Shown in pieces: positions 15,347-24,000 of a stretch of 26,172 nucleotides of DNA. Position numbers and translations under genes: made by a program. The notes below the pieces were generated by a model. It was not told the DNA's origin, searched no databases, and saw nothing but the letters and a program-made list of their open reading frames with translations. Position 1 is the first letter of the stretch. Every line of letters begins with the position of its first letter. Location of the stretch: positions 1 to 26,172 of the forward strand of contig JAGKVC010000023.1 of NCBI GenBank assembly GCA_021152595.1, in the 5' to 3' direction. Origin of the DNA: Clostridia bacterium (GTDB lineage: Bacteria > Bacillota > Clostridia > Oscillospirales > Ruminococcaceae).

Positions 15347-15769
15347 TTAGTTCTCTTTGACCAGCATGACCACACCGGCACCGACGAAAACCAGCAGCAC
15401 CGCCGAAACACCGATCGGAATTCTGCGGCTCCGAACCGGATCGTAATATTCTGTCGGATCATCCGGATTGATCCGGAGCGTGACTTCATCCCCCGTGTGG
15501 TAGGTTTCAATATTCGTAAAGAGTTTTCCCGGCACCTCATACTGCAAATCGTGATAGGTAAAGCCGTAAACCGGTCTGTAGACATCTGTGTCGCCGTCAT
15601 CATCGGTCATGACCTTGTGCTCCATGCGAAGCACCTCCGCCGTGACCGCTCCGCAGCACCGCTCAGAGCGTACTGCGTGGAATCCCCCGAAAAGAAAAAG
15701 TGCGATGCCGAATGCTGCGATCAGCACGAGCCCGATTTTCTGCTGCGTGCCAAGTTTTATTTGTTTCAT
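15347..15769 (-). CDS. DUF3592-type two-helix membrane protein
   Basis: A 140-aa protein with a membrane segment at each end (about 12-30 and 118-136). Between them lies an extracytoplasmic beta-rich domain containing YRPVYGFTYHDLQYEV and YHTGDEVTLRINPDDPTEYY. This layout and the NPxxP..Y ending are typical of DUF3592 proteins, whose function is unknown. The ribosome-binding site is weak. The gene lies 30 bp after the histidine kinase and 31 bp before the DUF1385 gene, so it is probably in the same operon. Confidence 0.75.
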   Translation of the reverse strand: MKQIKLGTQQKIGLVLIAAFGIALFLFGGFHAVRSERCCGAVTAEVLRMEHKVMTDDDGDTDVYRPVYGFTYHDLQYEVPGKLFTNIETYHTGDEVTLRINPDDPTEYYDPVRSRRIPIGVSAVLLVFVGAGVVMLVKEN

Positions 15770-15799
15770 GATTCTTTTTCACCCGTCAGTTATCCGTTT

Positions 15800-17230
15800 T
15801 TATTTGGAATCCTTTGCAGGGAGCGTGATCGTGACGGTTGTCCCGACGCCCTCCTCGCTGTCAATGTCCAGTGTACCGTTGTGCAGGGTTACGATTTCAT
15901 CCGCAACGGCAAGCCCGATGCCCGAGCCGCGCCGCGTATGATTCGGTTTATAGAATTTCGTCTTGACCTTGCCGAGGTCGGATTGCTTGATGCCGCAGCC
16001 GTGATCCTGCACCGTGATCCGCACGGCGCTGTTGTCCTCAGCAGCATCCGCGGTAATCTGCACCAGTCCGTCCGGATCGGAATATTTGATTGCATTGTCG
16101 ATGATATTGATGAACACCTGCCGGATGCGGTTCTTGTCGCCGAAGACAAAGGGCAGCATCTCAGGCTCCTCATAAATCACGCGGATGCGGTCTTTTTTTG
16201 CGCGCTCCATGTAGATCAGGACAGCGTCGCCCAGCTCTGCAAGGACATCCATCGTATCCATTTGCAGCGAAAAGTGTCCGCTCTGCATACGGGAAAAATC
16301 GAGCAGCTCCTCGACCATTTCGGAAAGGCGCTCCGTCTCTCCGACGATGATATGCAGTCCCTTCTGCATCATAACCGGATCGGCTTCGGCATTCTCATCG
16401 CCTGCCATATCGGTCAGCGTTTCCGCCCAGCCCTTGATTGCAGTCAGCGGCGTGCGCAGCTCATGCGAAACCGAGCTGATAAATTCATTTTTCATTGCCT
16501 CCGCGGCAGAAAGCTCATCCGCCATATGGTTGATGCCGGCGCAAAGCTCGCCGATCTCGTCCTCGCTCTCCTGATTGATCCGCGCAGAGAAATCACCGAG
16601 CGCGAATTTCTCGGTGTTGCTGTTGATTTCACGGATCGGGCGCAGGATCGAGCCGACAAAATAGAGGTCGGAAAGCCCGAGCAGAAGCAGCACGGCAATT
16701 GCAACGACCGTCACGGCAAGCACAAATGCTGCAATCGTATTGTCAATGGATTCGAGCGAGGTCACAACGCGGATCGCGCTGTAATCCTTGCTGATATTCG
16801 TAATCGGGAAGCTGACAGCCATGATCCGCTCACCGTTTTCGGTGCGGCTCGTGCTGTAGCCGTAGGTCTCCTGCTGCTGCATCGCGTCGTCATAATCAGG
16901 CATGCTGATCGCATAGTCCGGTGAGAAGCCGGAGGATGTCAGAACGATCATGCCGTCGTAGTCGATCGCCATGAGCTCCATTTTATCCTTATCGGAAAAG
17001 CTCTCGAGCGTACTGCGGATCTCGGCATTGAGGTTCGTGCCGGAATCGGCAGCATAGCGCGTCAGCACGCCGTTGACCGCATTGATCTTGGAGACCAGAT
17101 ATTGCCGCGCGGAATTATAAAAATAATTCTGCACAGCATAGATCAGCGCCAGCTCGATCACCAGCAGGATCAGGATGATCACCGCGAGATTATTGGTGAT
17201 CCAGCGGCGCGTAATGCTTTTTTTCCTCAT
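15800..17230 (-). CDS. Two-component sensor histidine kinase
   Basis: A 476-aa membrane kinase with TM1 at about 15-35, an extracellular sensor region at about 36-164, TM2 at about 166-190 and HAMP at about 190-245. The HisKA phosphoacceptor is H256 in SSVSHELRTPLTAIKGW. The HATPase_c domain at about 360-472 carries the N box IIDNAIKYS, DHGCGI and GSGIGLAVADEIV. It autophosphorylates in response to an unknown envelope signal and passes phosphate to the response regulator encoded 15 bp upstream. The start is supported by GGGG about 10 nt ahead. Overall architecture resembles PhoR/WalK-like kinases without a PAS domain. Confidence 0.95.
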   Translation of the reverse strand: MRKKSITRRWITNNLAVIILILLVIELALIYAVQNYFYNSARQYLVSKINAVNGVLTRYAADSGTNLNAEIRSTLESFSDKDKMELMAIDYDGMIVLTSSGFSPDYAISMPDYDDAMQQQETYGYSTSRTENGERIMAVSFPITNISKDYSAIRVVTSLESIDNTIAAFVLAVTVVAIAVLLLLGLSDLYFVGSILRPIREINSNTEKFALGDFSARINQESEDEIGELCAGINHMADELSAAEAMKNEFISSVSHELRTPLTAIKGWAETLTDMAGDENAEADPVMMQKGLHIIVGETERLSEMVEELLDFSRMQSGHFSLQMDTMDVLAELGDAVLIYMERAKKDRIRVIYEEPEMLPFVFGDKNRIRQVFINIIDNAIKYSDPDGLVQITADAAEDNSAVRITVQDHGCGIKQSDLGKVKTKFYKPNHTRRGSGIGLAVADEIVTLHNGTLDIDSEEGVGTTVTITLPAKDSK

Positions 17231-17245
17231 GCGGCGTCTGCCCCT

Positions 17246-17959
17246 TTATCTGTGGTTTTCGGGCTTCTCCTCCCATTTGTAGCCATAGCCCCAAATGGTC
17301 ATGATATAGCGCGGCTCAGAAGGATCGTCCTCGATCTTCATGCGCAGGCGGCGGATATTGACATCGACGATCTTGTTATCGCCGTAATAGCTGTCGCTCC
17401 AGACATTTGCGAGGATGCTTGCGCGGTCGAGCGCTGTATTTTTATTCTTGAGGAAATATGTGAGGATCTTGTATTCGACATCGGTCAGCTCGATCGGCTC
17501 GCCGTTCTTCGTGACGGTACGTCCGTCGAGATTGATCACGAACGGACCGGATTCGAGCATCTTGACGCCTTCAGAATTCATCGAATTCATGATGACTCTG
17601 CGATAGAGCGCATCGACGCGGACCGTCAGCTCAGAGGGCGCAAAGGGCTTGGTGATATAATCATCCGCCTCATTCATCAGCGCATTGACCTTGTCCATTT
17701 CCTGCGACTTTGCAGAGAGCATGATAATGCCGAGCGTCTTGGATTTCTCGCGCAGCCGCTTGAGAACGGTAATTCCGTCGATGCCGGGCATCATGATATC
17801 GAGCAGCGCAATATCAAAATTGCCGTTCTCCTGCTCGAAAACGCGCAGCGCCGCCTCACCGTTGTTGACATCGACGACATCGTATCCTGCGCGCTTTAAG
17901 TTAATGACCACAAACTCGCGGATCGTATCTTCATCTTCACAAACCAGCAATCGCTTCAT
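17246..17959 (-). CDS. OmpR/PhoB-family response regulator
   Basis: A 237-aa transcription factor. The receiver domain (1-120) has the acidic pocket E8/D9, phosphorylation site D54 in LLDIMMPG and K104 in ITKPF. The winged-helix DNA-binding domain (about 135-232) contains ELTDVEYKILTYFLKNKNTALDRASIL, VDVNIRRLRMKIEDDPSEPRYIMTIWGYGYKW, the OmpR/PhoB pattern. GGAG lies 9 nt before the ATG. Partner kinase follows at once. It is preceded by a 54-bp gap with a GC-rich hairpin (17979-17994) after the lipoprotein gene. Targets are not evident from the sequence. Confidence 0.96.
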   Translation of the reverse strand: MKRLLVCEDEDTIREFVVINLKRAGYDVVDVNNGEAALRVFEQENGNFDIALLDIMMPGIDGITVLKRLREKSKTLGIIMLSAKSQEMDKVNALMNEADDYITKPFAPSELTVRVDALYRRVIMNSMNSEGVKMLESGPFVINLDGRTVTKNGEPIELTDVEYKILTYFLKNKNTALDRASILANVWSDSYYGDNKIVDVNIRRLRMKIEDDPSEPRYIMTIWGYGYKWEEKPENHR

Positions 17960-18013
17960 AATAATGCGCTCCTTTCGCGCCGGATCGCTCCGGCAGAGAT
18001 CAGTCTCAATCTT

Positions 18014-19369
18014 TTACTGTAAAAACCGCATGGAGATCAGCAGCTCGCTCGGCGAGAGCCGCAGGGATTTTCCGCCCTGCTCGATCCTGCCGAGATAATA
18101 GCGGCTGTCCTGCTGTCTGAGAAGCAGATAGCCGTCCGACTGCATCGCATCCGCCGCGACCGGATCCGTCACGACGGCAAGCCGGAGCAGCGGTTCCAGC
18201 AGCAGCGGCTCGGCAGAATCCGTTTCCGCATTCTCCGCGTTATTCAATGTAAATGTATAGAATATGATTTCATCATTCTCCTGCCGCGCGGTCACACAGC
18301 GTTCCCAGCGCTTCGGCATGAGGAAGATAAAGCCGTTCTGCGACGAATAATAGGATGAATGCTCGCGCATCAGCAGCCCGTTCCGGCAGACATACCAGTT
18401 CGTCATATGCAGCGGATTTGCTTCCGGCACATTGGAATAGCCGTAGAACGCCATTTCGACCGGAATCTCCGCCTCGCCGTCGCCGTCTACATCCATTGTC
18501 TGGAAGCCGCCGGAGCGCTCCGTATTCGGGAAGCGGTCGGCGCTGTCTGCATAGAGCATTGTGAGGCGATCGCGGTAATTCAGTACGACGGTCCGAAGCG
18601 ATGTCGCGCCGCTCACGCCGTCCAGATAGATCGCAGGAACCGTCTCATTCCCCGTCCCGACGGGCAGTCTTCCGTAGGTAATGCGAGAGACATCGGTCAG
18701 GGATTCGGGCAGTGCCAGCTCATCCTGAATATATTTTCCGTTTTCATTGAGGGCATAGACCGTAGCGGTCGCCGGCTGTGCATTTTTCGCAGCCGAGGCA
18801 ACAAACATTTCTGTTGTGCCGTCCTCATTGAGATCGCGCAGTGCCATAACGGAATAGGGGATTTCGAGCGATTTGGTCAGCTCCTCCTCATAGTGAAAGA
18901 CCTGCGCCGCATGCTCCGCGCCGTCCACCATGCTGTACCCGATGATGAGGTTGATGCGCGGATTGCTGCCGAGCCGTTCCAGATCCACACGGTCGATCTC
19001 GGCACCTGCGGCAGCGGCATGGGAGATTGCGCTCCATGTACCGTCCGCATTCTGGTCGAGCAGGCAGATCCGCAGCGGAATCTCCTCCGCGGCATTCCTG
19101 CTGACCTCATAGAAGACAACCGCCTCATCCGAACCGTCGCCGTCGAGATCCTCCATGATAAATGCGGAGAGCCGTTCGCCGGATTTCGGATATTTCAGGC
19201 TGATCTGAGAACCGGCAGAGATTTGCAGTGCGCGGTAGATCTGCTCCTGCTCCACGGTCAGACGCGGCGGACTGAGCATGGATTCCACGCTTGCAGAAAA
19301 GCTGCATCCCGGGAGCTGTGCCGTCAGCATGCCGAGTGACAGGCAGCCTGCAATCAGTTTCAGTTTCAT
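18014..19369 (-). CDS. Lipoprotein with integrin-like (FG-GAP/VCBS) calcium-binding motifs
   Basis: A 451-aa protein with a lipoprotein signal: MKLKLIAGCLSLGMLTAQLPGC, with the lipobox cysteine at 22. The mature part has at least three D-x-D/N-x-D/G loops, DLDGDGSDE (about 74), DLNEDGTTE (about 177) and DVDGDGEAE (about 287), of the kind found in FG-GAP/VCBS beta-propeller repeats. It is probably an extracellular calcium-binding propeller, role unknown. Its ATG overlaps the stop of citrate synthase (ATGA), and the two-component pair follows 54 bp later. It may be a surface partner of the sensor kinase, but that is inference from position only. Confidence 0.78.
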   Translation of the reverse strand: MKLKLIAGCLSLGMLTAQLPGCSFSASVESMLSPPRLTVEQEQIYRALQISAGSQISLKYPKSGERLSAFIMEDLDGDGSDEAVVFYEVSRNAAEEIPLRICLLDQNADGTWSAISHAAAAGAEIDRVDLERLGSNPRINLIIGYSMVDGAEHAAQVFHYEEELTKSLEIPYSVMALRDLNEDGTTEMFVASAAKNAQPATATVYALNENGKYIQDELALPESLTDVSRITYGRLPVGTGNETVPAIYLDGVSGATSLRTVVLNYRDRLTMLYADSADRFPNTERSGGFQTMDVDGDGEAEIPVEMAFYGYSNVPEANPLHMTNWYVCRNGLLMREHSSYYSSQNGFIFLMPKRWERCVTARQENDEIIFYTFTLNNAENAETDSAEPLLLEPLLRLAVVTDPVAADAMQSDGYLLLRQQDSRYYLGRIEQGGKSLRLSPSELLISMRFLQ

Positions 19370-20727
19370 TTTCTCTCAGCGAGCGGCACATAAGGCACCG
19401 CCTTGGAAATGGATTTGTATGCCGGACGGATGATTCTGCCGCCGGTGAGGACCTCCTCGATGCGGTGTGCAGACCATCCTGCGATTCTGGAGACAGCAAA
19501 CATCGGTGTCAGCAGTTCGACCGGAATCCCGAGCATCTTGTAAACGAGTCCGGAATAGAGATCGACATTCGCACAGACATTCTTTGCAGCAGCGCGTGCA
19601 GATTTCTCTGCAACAAGCCCCGGTGTCAGGCGCTCGATCGTCTCGAGCAGACGGAAATCCGCCTCGATCTCCTTGCCCTGTGCGAGTGCAAAGCCCTTTT
19701 CCTTGAGCAGCACCGCGCGCGGATCAGAAAGCGTATAGACAGCGTGTCCCATGCCGTAGATCAGACCTGCGCCGTCGCCTGCCTCCTTGCGAAGCACCTT
19801 GCGGATGAAGTCTGCGACCTCGCCCTCATTCTCCGGATTCTTGATATTCTCCTTGAACATCTGGAGCTGCTGCATGACCTTAAGGTTTGCGCCGCCGTGA
19901 CGGAAGCCCTTGAGCGCGCCGATCGCGGCAGCATAGGCAGAATAGGGATCCGTGCCCGAAGAGGTCAGCACACGGCATGCAAATGCGGAGTTGTTTCCGC
20001 CGCCGTGCTCAGCATGCAGCATCATGCAGATATCGAGCAGATGCGCCTCCTCCGGCGAATATTTCCGATCCAGACGCAGCAGCGAAAGAATCGTCTGTGC
20101 ATTGGTTTCCTCGGGGCGCAGCGGATGCATGACAAGGCTCTCGCCGTCAAAATGCTGCCGCTTGACCTGATACGCCGCCGACATAATAACCGGCAGATGC
20201 GCAATCATAGAGACCGCGATCCGCACCTCATTTTCGAGCGACTGCACCTCGCAGTCATCGTCATAGGAATAAAGCGCAAGCACAGAACGCGCCATTTTAT
20301 TCATGATATTATTCGAGGGCGCCTTTGCGATCATATCAATGATAAAGCCGTCCGGCAGTTCACGGGAATCCGAGATCAGCCGCTGGAATTCGGACAGCTC
20401 ATTCGCGTTCGGGAGCTTTCCGAATAGCAGCAGATATGCCGTTTCCTCATATCCGAAGCGATTTTCCTTTTCGACGGCATGTACAAGATCGGTAATCTGG
20501 TAGCCGCGGTAGATCAGCTCGCCGGGAATCGCCTCGACCTCGCCCTCATTGAGCATATAGCCGTGGACATTGCAGATTTTGGTAATACCTGCAACAACAC
20601 CGGTGCCGTCTGCACGTCGCAGACCGCGGTTGACCTGATATTTCTGATACAGCGCCGGATCAAACGAGGAATAATCGCGCAGTCCCTCGCATAACTTTTT
20701 GATAGAATCCTGTTTCGTCATAGCCAT
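19366..20727 (-). CDS. gltA: Citrate/methylcitrate synthase family protein
   Basis: A 453-aa enzyme condensing acetyl-CoA with oxaloacetate (citrate synthase; a methylcitrate role cannot be excluded). Family motifs include LHAEHGGGNNSAF (catalytic His region), FRHGGANLKVM, YGMGHAVYTLSDPRA (second catalytic His) and NVDLYSGLVYKMLGIP. Length and the N-terminal extension (KQDSIKKLCEGLRDYSSFDPALYQ) fit the longer citrate synthases seen in Clostridia. ATG at 20727 (MAMTKQD) and at 20721 (MTKQD) each have an AGGA at 7-8 nt, so the exact start is uncertain. It is the first gene of a long minus-strand run and has a near-perfect promoter. Confidence 0.9.
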   Translation of the reverse strand: MAMTKQDSIKKLCEGLRDYSSFDPALYQKYQVNRGLRRADGTGVVAGITKICNVHGYMLNEGEVEAIPGELIYRGYQITDLVHAVEKENRFGYEETAYLLLFGKLPNANELSEFQRLISDSRELPDGFIIDMIAKAPSNNIMNKMARSVLALYSYDDDCEVQSLENEVRIAVSMIAHLPVIMSAAYQVKRQHFDGESLVMHPLRPEETNAQTILSLLRLDRKYSPEEAHLLDICMMLHAEHGGGNNSAFACRVLTSSGTDPYSAYAAAIGALKGFRHGGANLKVMQQLQMFKENIKNPENEGEVADFIRKVLRKEAGDGAGLIYGMGHAVYTLSDPRAVLLKEKGFALAQGKEIEADFRLLETIERLTPGLVAEKSARAAAKNVCANVDLYSGLVYKMLGIPVELLTPMFAVSRIAGWSAHRIEEVLTGGRIIRPAYKSISKAVPYVPLAERK

Positions 20728-20778
20728 AATCCTTTCCTGTGTATGGATATACCATTTTACAAGTTTACATTCCCCTCT

Positions 20779-20807
20779 ATTATACCGCTTTTTGCGTATA
20801 ATGTCAA
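20779..20807 (-). promoter_or_regulatory. Consensus sigma-A promoter of the citrate synthase gene
   Basis: Minus strand: perfect TTGACA (20802-20807), a 17-bp spacer and perfect TATAAT (20779-20784). The leader before the start codon is about 45 nt. A TATAAT on the plus strand (20797-20802) touches this -35 box and may serve the divergent spoIID-like gene. Confidence 0.88.
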
Positions 20808-20847
20808 GCAAAAGCCGAATTTCATACTGTTTTTACGGGGTGATTTT

Positions 20848-21837
20848 TTGTACGCAAGATTCCGCATTTTCATCATCCATGCGGCAGTGATGCTGGTACT
20901 GCCTGCCGGTCTGATTCTGCACGGTCAGCAGCCGGTTTTGCCGGAGGAACCGATGCCTTTGCAGCCGCCCGCAGCAGAGCTCAGCGGCAGCTACCGCGTC
21001 CTCAATCATATGACAGGAACGGTCAGCGAGGTGCCTGTCCGGGATTATCTGATCGGCGCAGTCGGCGCAGAGATGTCAGCATCCTGCGAACCGGAAGCGC
21101 TCAGGGCGCAGGTCGTCGCATGCCACACATATGCCGAGCGCATCAAGGCACAGAATGCAGCCGAGCCGGACAGCTCGCTCTGCGGCGCAGATTTTTCCGA
21201 TGACAGCAGCCGGTATCAGGCGTTTTTCACGGAGGATGACCTTCGCCGGTTCTACGGAGAAGATTTCGATCTGTATTATGCAAAGCTCGCGGATGCGGTC
21301 GATGCAGCAGGCAGTCTGCTCCTCTGCTACGAGGGCGAACCGATCGCTGCGGCATTTCACGCAATTTCCTCCGGTGAAACAGAATCGGCTGAGACCGTCT
21401 GGGGCAATGCGCTTCCCTATCTGGTTCCGGTCGAATCGAATGCAGACCGCAGTGCGCCGGATTATGAGGAGACCGTCAGCATTCCGCCTGATACCTTGCA
21501 AAAGGCGCTCTGCGCACAGGATCCTGCATGCAGCTTTCCGCCGGATCCTGCACAGTGGTTCACTGCGCCGGAATGCTCTCCGTCCGGAACCGTGCTGCAA
21601 ATCGGCTGCGGCAGCTTCACATGGAGCGGACAGCTTCTCCGCGCAGTTCTTGGATTGCGGTCGGCGTGCTTCACCGTGCAGTATGACGGGACGCAGTTTC
21701 TCTTTACGACGCATGGCTTCGGTCACAATGTCGGCATGAGCCAATACGGTGCGAATGCAATGGCACAGGAGGGCTGCGGCTTCGCGGAGATTCTCGCACA
21801 TTACTATCCGGAGACCGTCCTGACGCCTGTAAAATGA
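20848..21837 (+). CDS. spoIID: SpoIID/LytB domain protein (stage II sporulation protein D-like)
   Basis: A 329-aa protein with one N-terminal membrane anchor (about 5-26) and an extracytoplasmic SpoIID domain. In Bacillus, SpoIID is the lytic transglycosylase that degrades peptidoglycan during engulfment. Visible family motifs are VRDYLIGAVGAEM with the candidate catalytic E75, ALRAQVVACHTYA, FHAISSGETESAETVWG and the terminal GHNVGMSQYGANAMA. The start is TTG at 20848: GGGGTG lies about 6-7 nt upstream and the encoded YARFRIFIIHAAV begins the anchor. The in-frame ATG at 20743 would lie upstream of the likely promoter (TATAAT 20797-20802). A CATACTGT at 20823-20830 loosely recalls a sigma-E -10 box, without a well-spaced -35. 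Confidence 0.88.
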   Translation: MYARFRIFIIHAAVMLVLPAGLILHGQQPVLPEEPMPLQPPAAELSGSYRVLNHMTGTVSEVPVRDYLIGAVGAEMSASCEPEALRAQVVACHTYAERIKAQNAAEPDSSLCGADFSDDSSRYQAFFTEDDLRRFYGEDFDLYYAKLADAVDAAGSLLLCYEGEPIAAAFHAISSGETESAETVWGNALPYLVPVESNADRSAPDYEETVSIPPDTLQKALCAQDPACSFPPDPAQWFTAPECSPSGTVLQIGCGSFTWSGQLLRAVLGLRSACFTVQYDGTQFLFTTHGFGHNVGMSQYGANAMAQEGCGFAEILAHYYPETVLTPVK

Positions 21838-21838
21838 C

Positions 21839-21879
21839 AAAAAACGCGGATCAACTGACAGAACAGTGATCCGCGGTTT
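21839..21879. terminator. Terminator between convergent spoIID-like and glsB-like genes
   Basis: Hairpin with arms at about 21845-21856 and 21864-21875 (one bulge). On the minus strand it ends in six T, so it terminates the glsB-like gene well. On the plus strand the tail is GTTTGCTTGT, a weaker terminator for the spoIID-like gene. Confidence 0.8.
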
Positions 21880-21891
21880 GCTTGTATTCAA

Positions 21892-22131
21892 TTATTTCTT
21901 CAGCTTCTCGATCAGGAACATGACGAGACATGCACCTGCAACAGAAAGGATCAGTCCGGAAATCCAGCCGCCGCCGATCTTCAGCAGATTGCCGATCCAG
22001 CCGCCGACCACGCTGCCGATGAGGCCGAGCAGTGCATTCCGGATAAAGCCCTGCTTTTCATGTCCCATGATCTTGCCTGCGATGCAGCCGATCAGTGCGC
22101 CGATCAGAATAAAGACGATAAACTTAATCAT
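21892..22131 (-). CDS. GlsB/YeaQ/YmgE family small membrane protein
   Basis: A 79-aa protein, almost entirely hydrophobic and glycine-rich, with about three membrane segments. The pattern IGALIGCIAGKIMG, ...GFIRNALLGLIGSVVGGWIG, and a third helix matches the transglycosylase-associated (PF04226) family often annotated as GlsB or YeaQ stress proteins. No enzymatic activity is known. AGGAGG lies 8 nt before the ATG, and a consensus promoter lies about 75 bp upstream, so it forms a well-expressed single-gene unit ending at the hairpin at 21839-21879. Confidence 0.93.
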   Translation of the reverse strand: MIKFIVFILIGALIGCIAGKIMGHEKQGFIRNALLGLIGSVVGGWIGNLLKIGGGWISGLILSVAGACLVMFLIEKLKK

Positions 22132-22206
22132 AATTGTGTCCTCCTAGCTTGAAATGCCCCGGCTGTAAGCTGCGGATCCGGTCAGCCGTCAATCCGGATC
22201 ATGCAT

Positions 22207-22235
22207 ATTATACCATATAGCAGCAGAATTGTCAA
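22207..22235 (-). promoter_or_regulatory. Consensus sigma-A promoter of the glsB-like gene
   Basis: Minus strand: perfect TTGACA (22230-22235), 17-bp spacer, perfect TATAAT (22207-22212). Host sequence therefore extends at least to about 22240. Confidence 0.88.
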
Positions 22236-22278
22236 GAGTATACGCATATTTTTCATCTTTGCTTCATGATTCCTTCAC

Positions 22279-22318
22279 AAAACAAAATCACTCTCATACA
22301 TTTCTGCATGAGAGTGAT
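22279..22318 (-). terminator. Terminator of the serine recombinase gene
   Basis: Perfect 11-bp stem (22287-22297 with 22308-22318) with a 10-nt loop. On the minus strand TTTTGTTTTG follows. It lies 57 bp past the recombinase stop, near the presumed element junction. Confidence 0.75.
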
Positions 22319-22374
22319 GATTGGCTCCCCAAGCAGTTCTTAACACTAACCGATTTTAACAATTTGTTCATCAA

Positions 22375-23976
22375 TCAGCTTAACTGACCGATAAACTTGT
22401 ACTTTATCCTAACATTCTGTATGTATTCATTTGTTGGCGATACTGTTCTTTCGCCAACCTCGATTTTTTCGATAAGTGTGTTAAGTATTTCCTTGTTGAG
22501 TTCTTCGATTTTTGTGAAACGGCTCATCAGTCCGATAAACTTGCTCACATCATCGAAATGCTTTGTGGAGGATTTCAGTTCGGATTCCAGCTTTTCCTTT
22601 TTGGCAGTGTAGCTTTCAATCTTGCTGTTGCACTCGGAGGACATCTGCTCAAAAAGCATTGAGCTTTTAATCACTCCGTCATAATAATCATCATAAAGCC
22701 GCTTATACTTTTTGGTTTCTCGGTCTATCAGTCGGTCAAGCTCTGCAAGCTCCGTCCTTATCTGCGTTACATCGGGCAGATTATCGGTTATTTTCTGCAT
22801 CAGCTTTTTTCTGAACGACTCCGAATCCATTTTGCATTCGCAAAGCAAAGCGTTTATGTCTGCGATCACCGCTTCATTAAGGGAATCCAACGGTATATTG
22901 TGGGAAGAACACCTTTCAACCGATGATTTTCTATTCCTGCTGTTTGCACATACAAAGAATATGCTCTTTTTCGGCGGTGCGGATATCCACATTGTTCCGC
23001 CGCAATCAGCACATACAAGGATACTGCGGTAGATGTTATCTACAAGTTCGGGCTTGCGTTCCCTTCTCCTGCCTTCAAGCCTTTGGTGAGCTGCGTCCCA
23101 TAGTTCCTGTGTGACTATCGGCTCGTGAGCATTTTCACAAACTATCCATTCGTCCTTGTCGGTAGAAATTACTTTCTTGCTTTTGAAGTTTACCTTTCGT
23201 CTTTTGCCGTAAACTATTTTTCCAAGATAGACTTCATTATGAAGAAGATTGTTTATCGAAGTTTTATTCCATCTGTAAGGATTAGGATTACTGTAATCTC
23301 CTCTTGAATAGTCCCTGAGTGCAGCCGGGCTTAATATCTGATGTTCAAACAGATAATCGGATATTTTTGTCATACCCATTCCCTTGTATGCCACCATTTC
23401 AAATATATCCCTGACTACTTGTGCGTTCTTTTCATCAATTACAAGATGATTTCTGCTTGTTTCCGATTTGACATATCCATACGGAAGCCACGGGTGAAGA
23501 AATTCACCGTTCATAGACTTTGCCTTGAATGCCTGTCTGACCTTCTGAGATACCTCGGCAGGATAAATCTCGTTGATAGCACTCTTGATAGTGAGCATAT
23601 AGTCATAAGTGCTGTTCGCCGTGATTTTGGTGTTATCGGCAATTATTATAAAGGTAATGTTGTTCTCCGGGAAGAACATTTGCGTATAATAATTGACCAT
23701 TATGGTTTCTCTACCGAATCGGGAGAGGTCTTTCACTATTACGGTATTTACCTTTCCCTTATCAATGTCAGCTATCATTTTCTTAAATGCAGGGCGTTCA
23801 AAGTTTGTTCCTGTGTATCCATCGTCAGTATAGAAATTCACTATTTCTATGTAGTTTGCCTTGCAATACTGCTTTGCGATAGTGATCTGCGTTTCGATGG
23901 ATATGCTTGTTCCGTCATTGACATCGTCATCGGATAACCTACAGTAACACGCTGCTTTTAACATTCTCTGTTCCAT
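22375..23976 (-). CDS. Large serine recombinase (site-specific integrase/excisionase)
   Basis: A 533-aa serine recombinase. The resolvase domain (about 5-155) begins AACYCRLS with R13 and nucleophile S15 and includes DGYTGTNFERPAF and VKDLSRFGRE. The Recombinase domain (about 170-290) contains PYGYVK, ...GMGMTKISDYL and WNKTSINNLLHNEVYLG. A zinc ribbon follows (CADCGG ... FFVCANS ... C), then a coiled coil (about 410-500), as in integrases of clostridial conjugative transposons and phages. It would insert and excise the element by cutting both strands via a phosphoserine link. I chose ATG 23976 because AAAGGA lies 8 nt upstream; the extra codons to 24033 lie in the promoter. A strong promoter and terminator bracket it. 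Confidence 0.95.
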   Translation of the reverse strand: MEQRMLKAACYCRLSDDDVNDGTSISIETQITIAKQYCKANYIEIVNFYTDDGYTGTNFERPAFKKMIADIDKGKVNTVIVKDLSRFGRETIMVNYYTQMFFPENNITFIIIADNTKITANSTYDYMLTIKSAINEIYPAEVSQKVRQAFKAKSMNGEFLHPWLPYGYVKSETSRNHLVIDEKNAQVVRDIFEMVAYKGMGMTKISDYLFEHQILSPAALRDYSRGDYSNPNPYRWNKTSINNLLHNEVYLGKIVYGKRRKVNFKSKKVISTDKDEWIVCENAHEPIVTQELWDAAHQRLEGRRRERKPELVDNIYRSILVCADCGGTMWISAPPKKSIFFVCANSRNRKSSVERCSSHNIPLDSLNEAVIADINALLCECKMDSESFRKKLMQKITDNLPDVTQIRTELAELDRLIDRETKKYKRLYDDYYDGVIKSSMLFEQMSSECNSKIESYTAKKEKLESELKSSTKHFDDVSKFIGLMSRFTKIEELNKEILNTLIEKIEVGERTVSPTNEYIQNVRIKYKFIGQLS

Positions 23977-24000
23977 AATCAAATTCCTTTCATTATGGTA

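Noticed and set aside
15316..15603. N-terminal extension of the DUF1385 protein to 15603
   Set aside because: It lies over the DUF3592 gene in another frame, and a good ribosome-binding site points to the TTG at 15315.
14756..16924. 722-aa plus-strand open frame crossing the DUF1385, DUF3592 and kinase genes
   Set aside because: It runs antisense over three well-supported genes and their gaps, and shows no domain.
22287..22318. The 11-bp hairpin as the attachment core
   Set aside because: It is followed by T-rich sequence on the recombinase strand and works well as a terminator; the att core needs the other element end to be identified.
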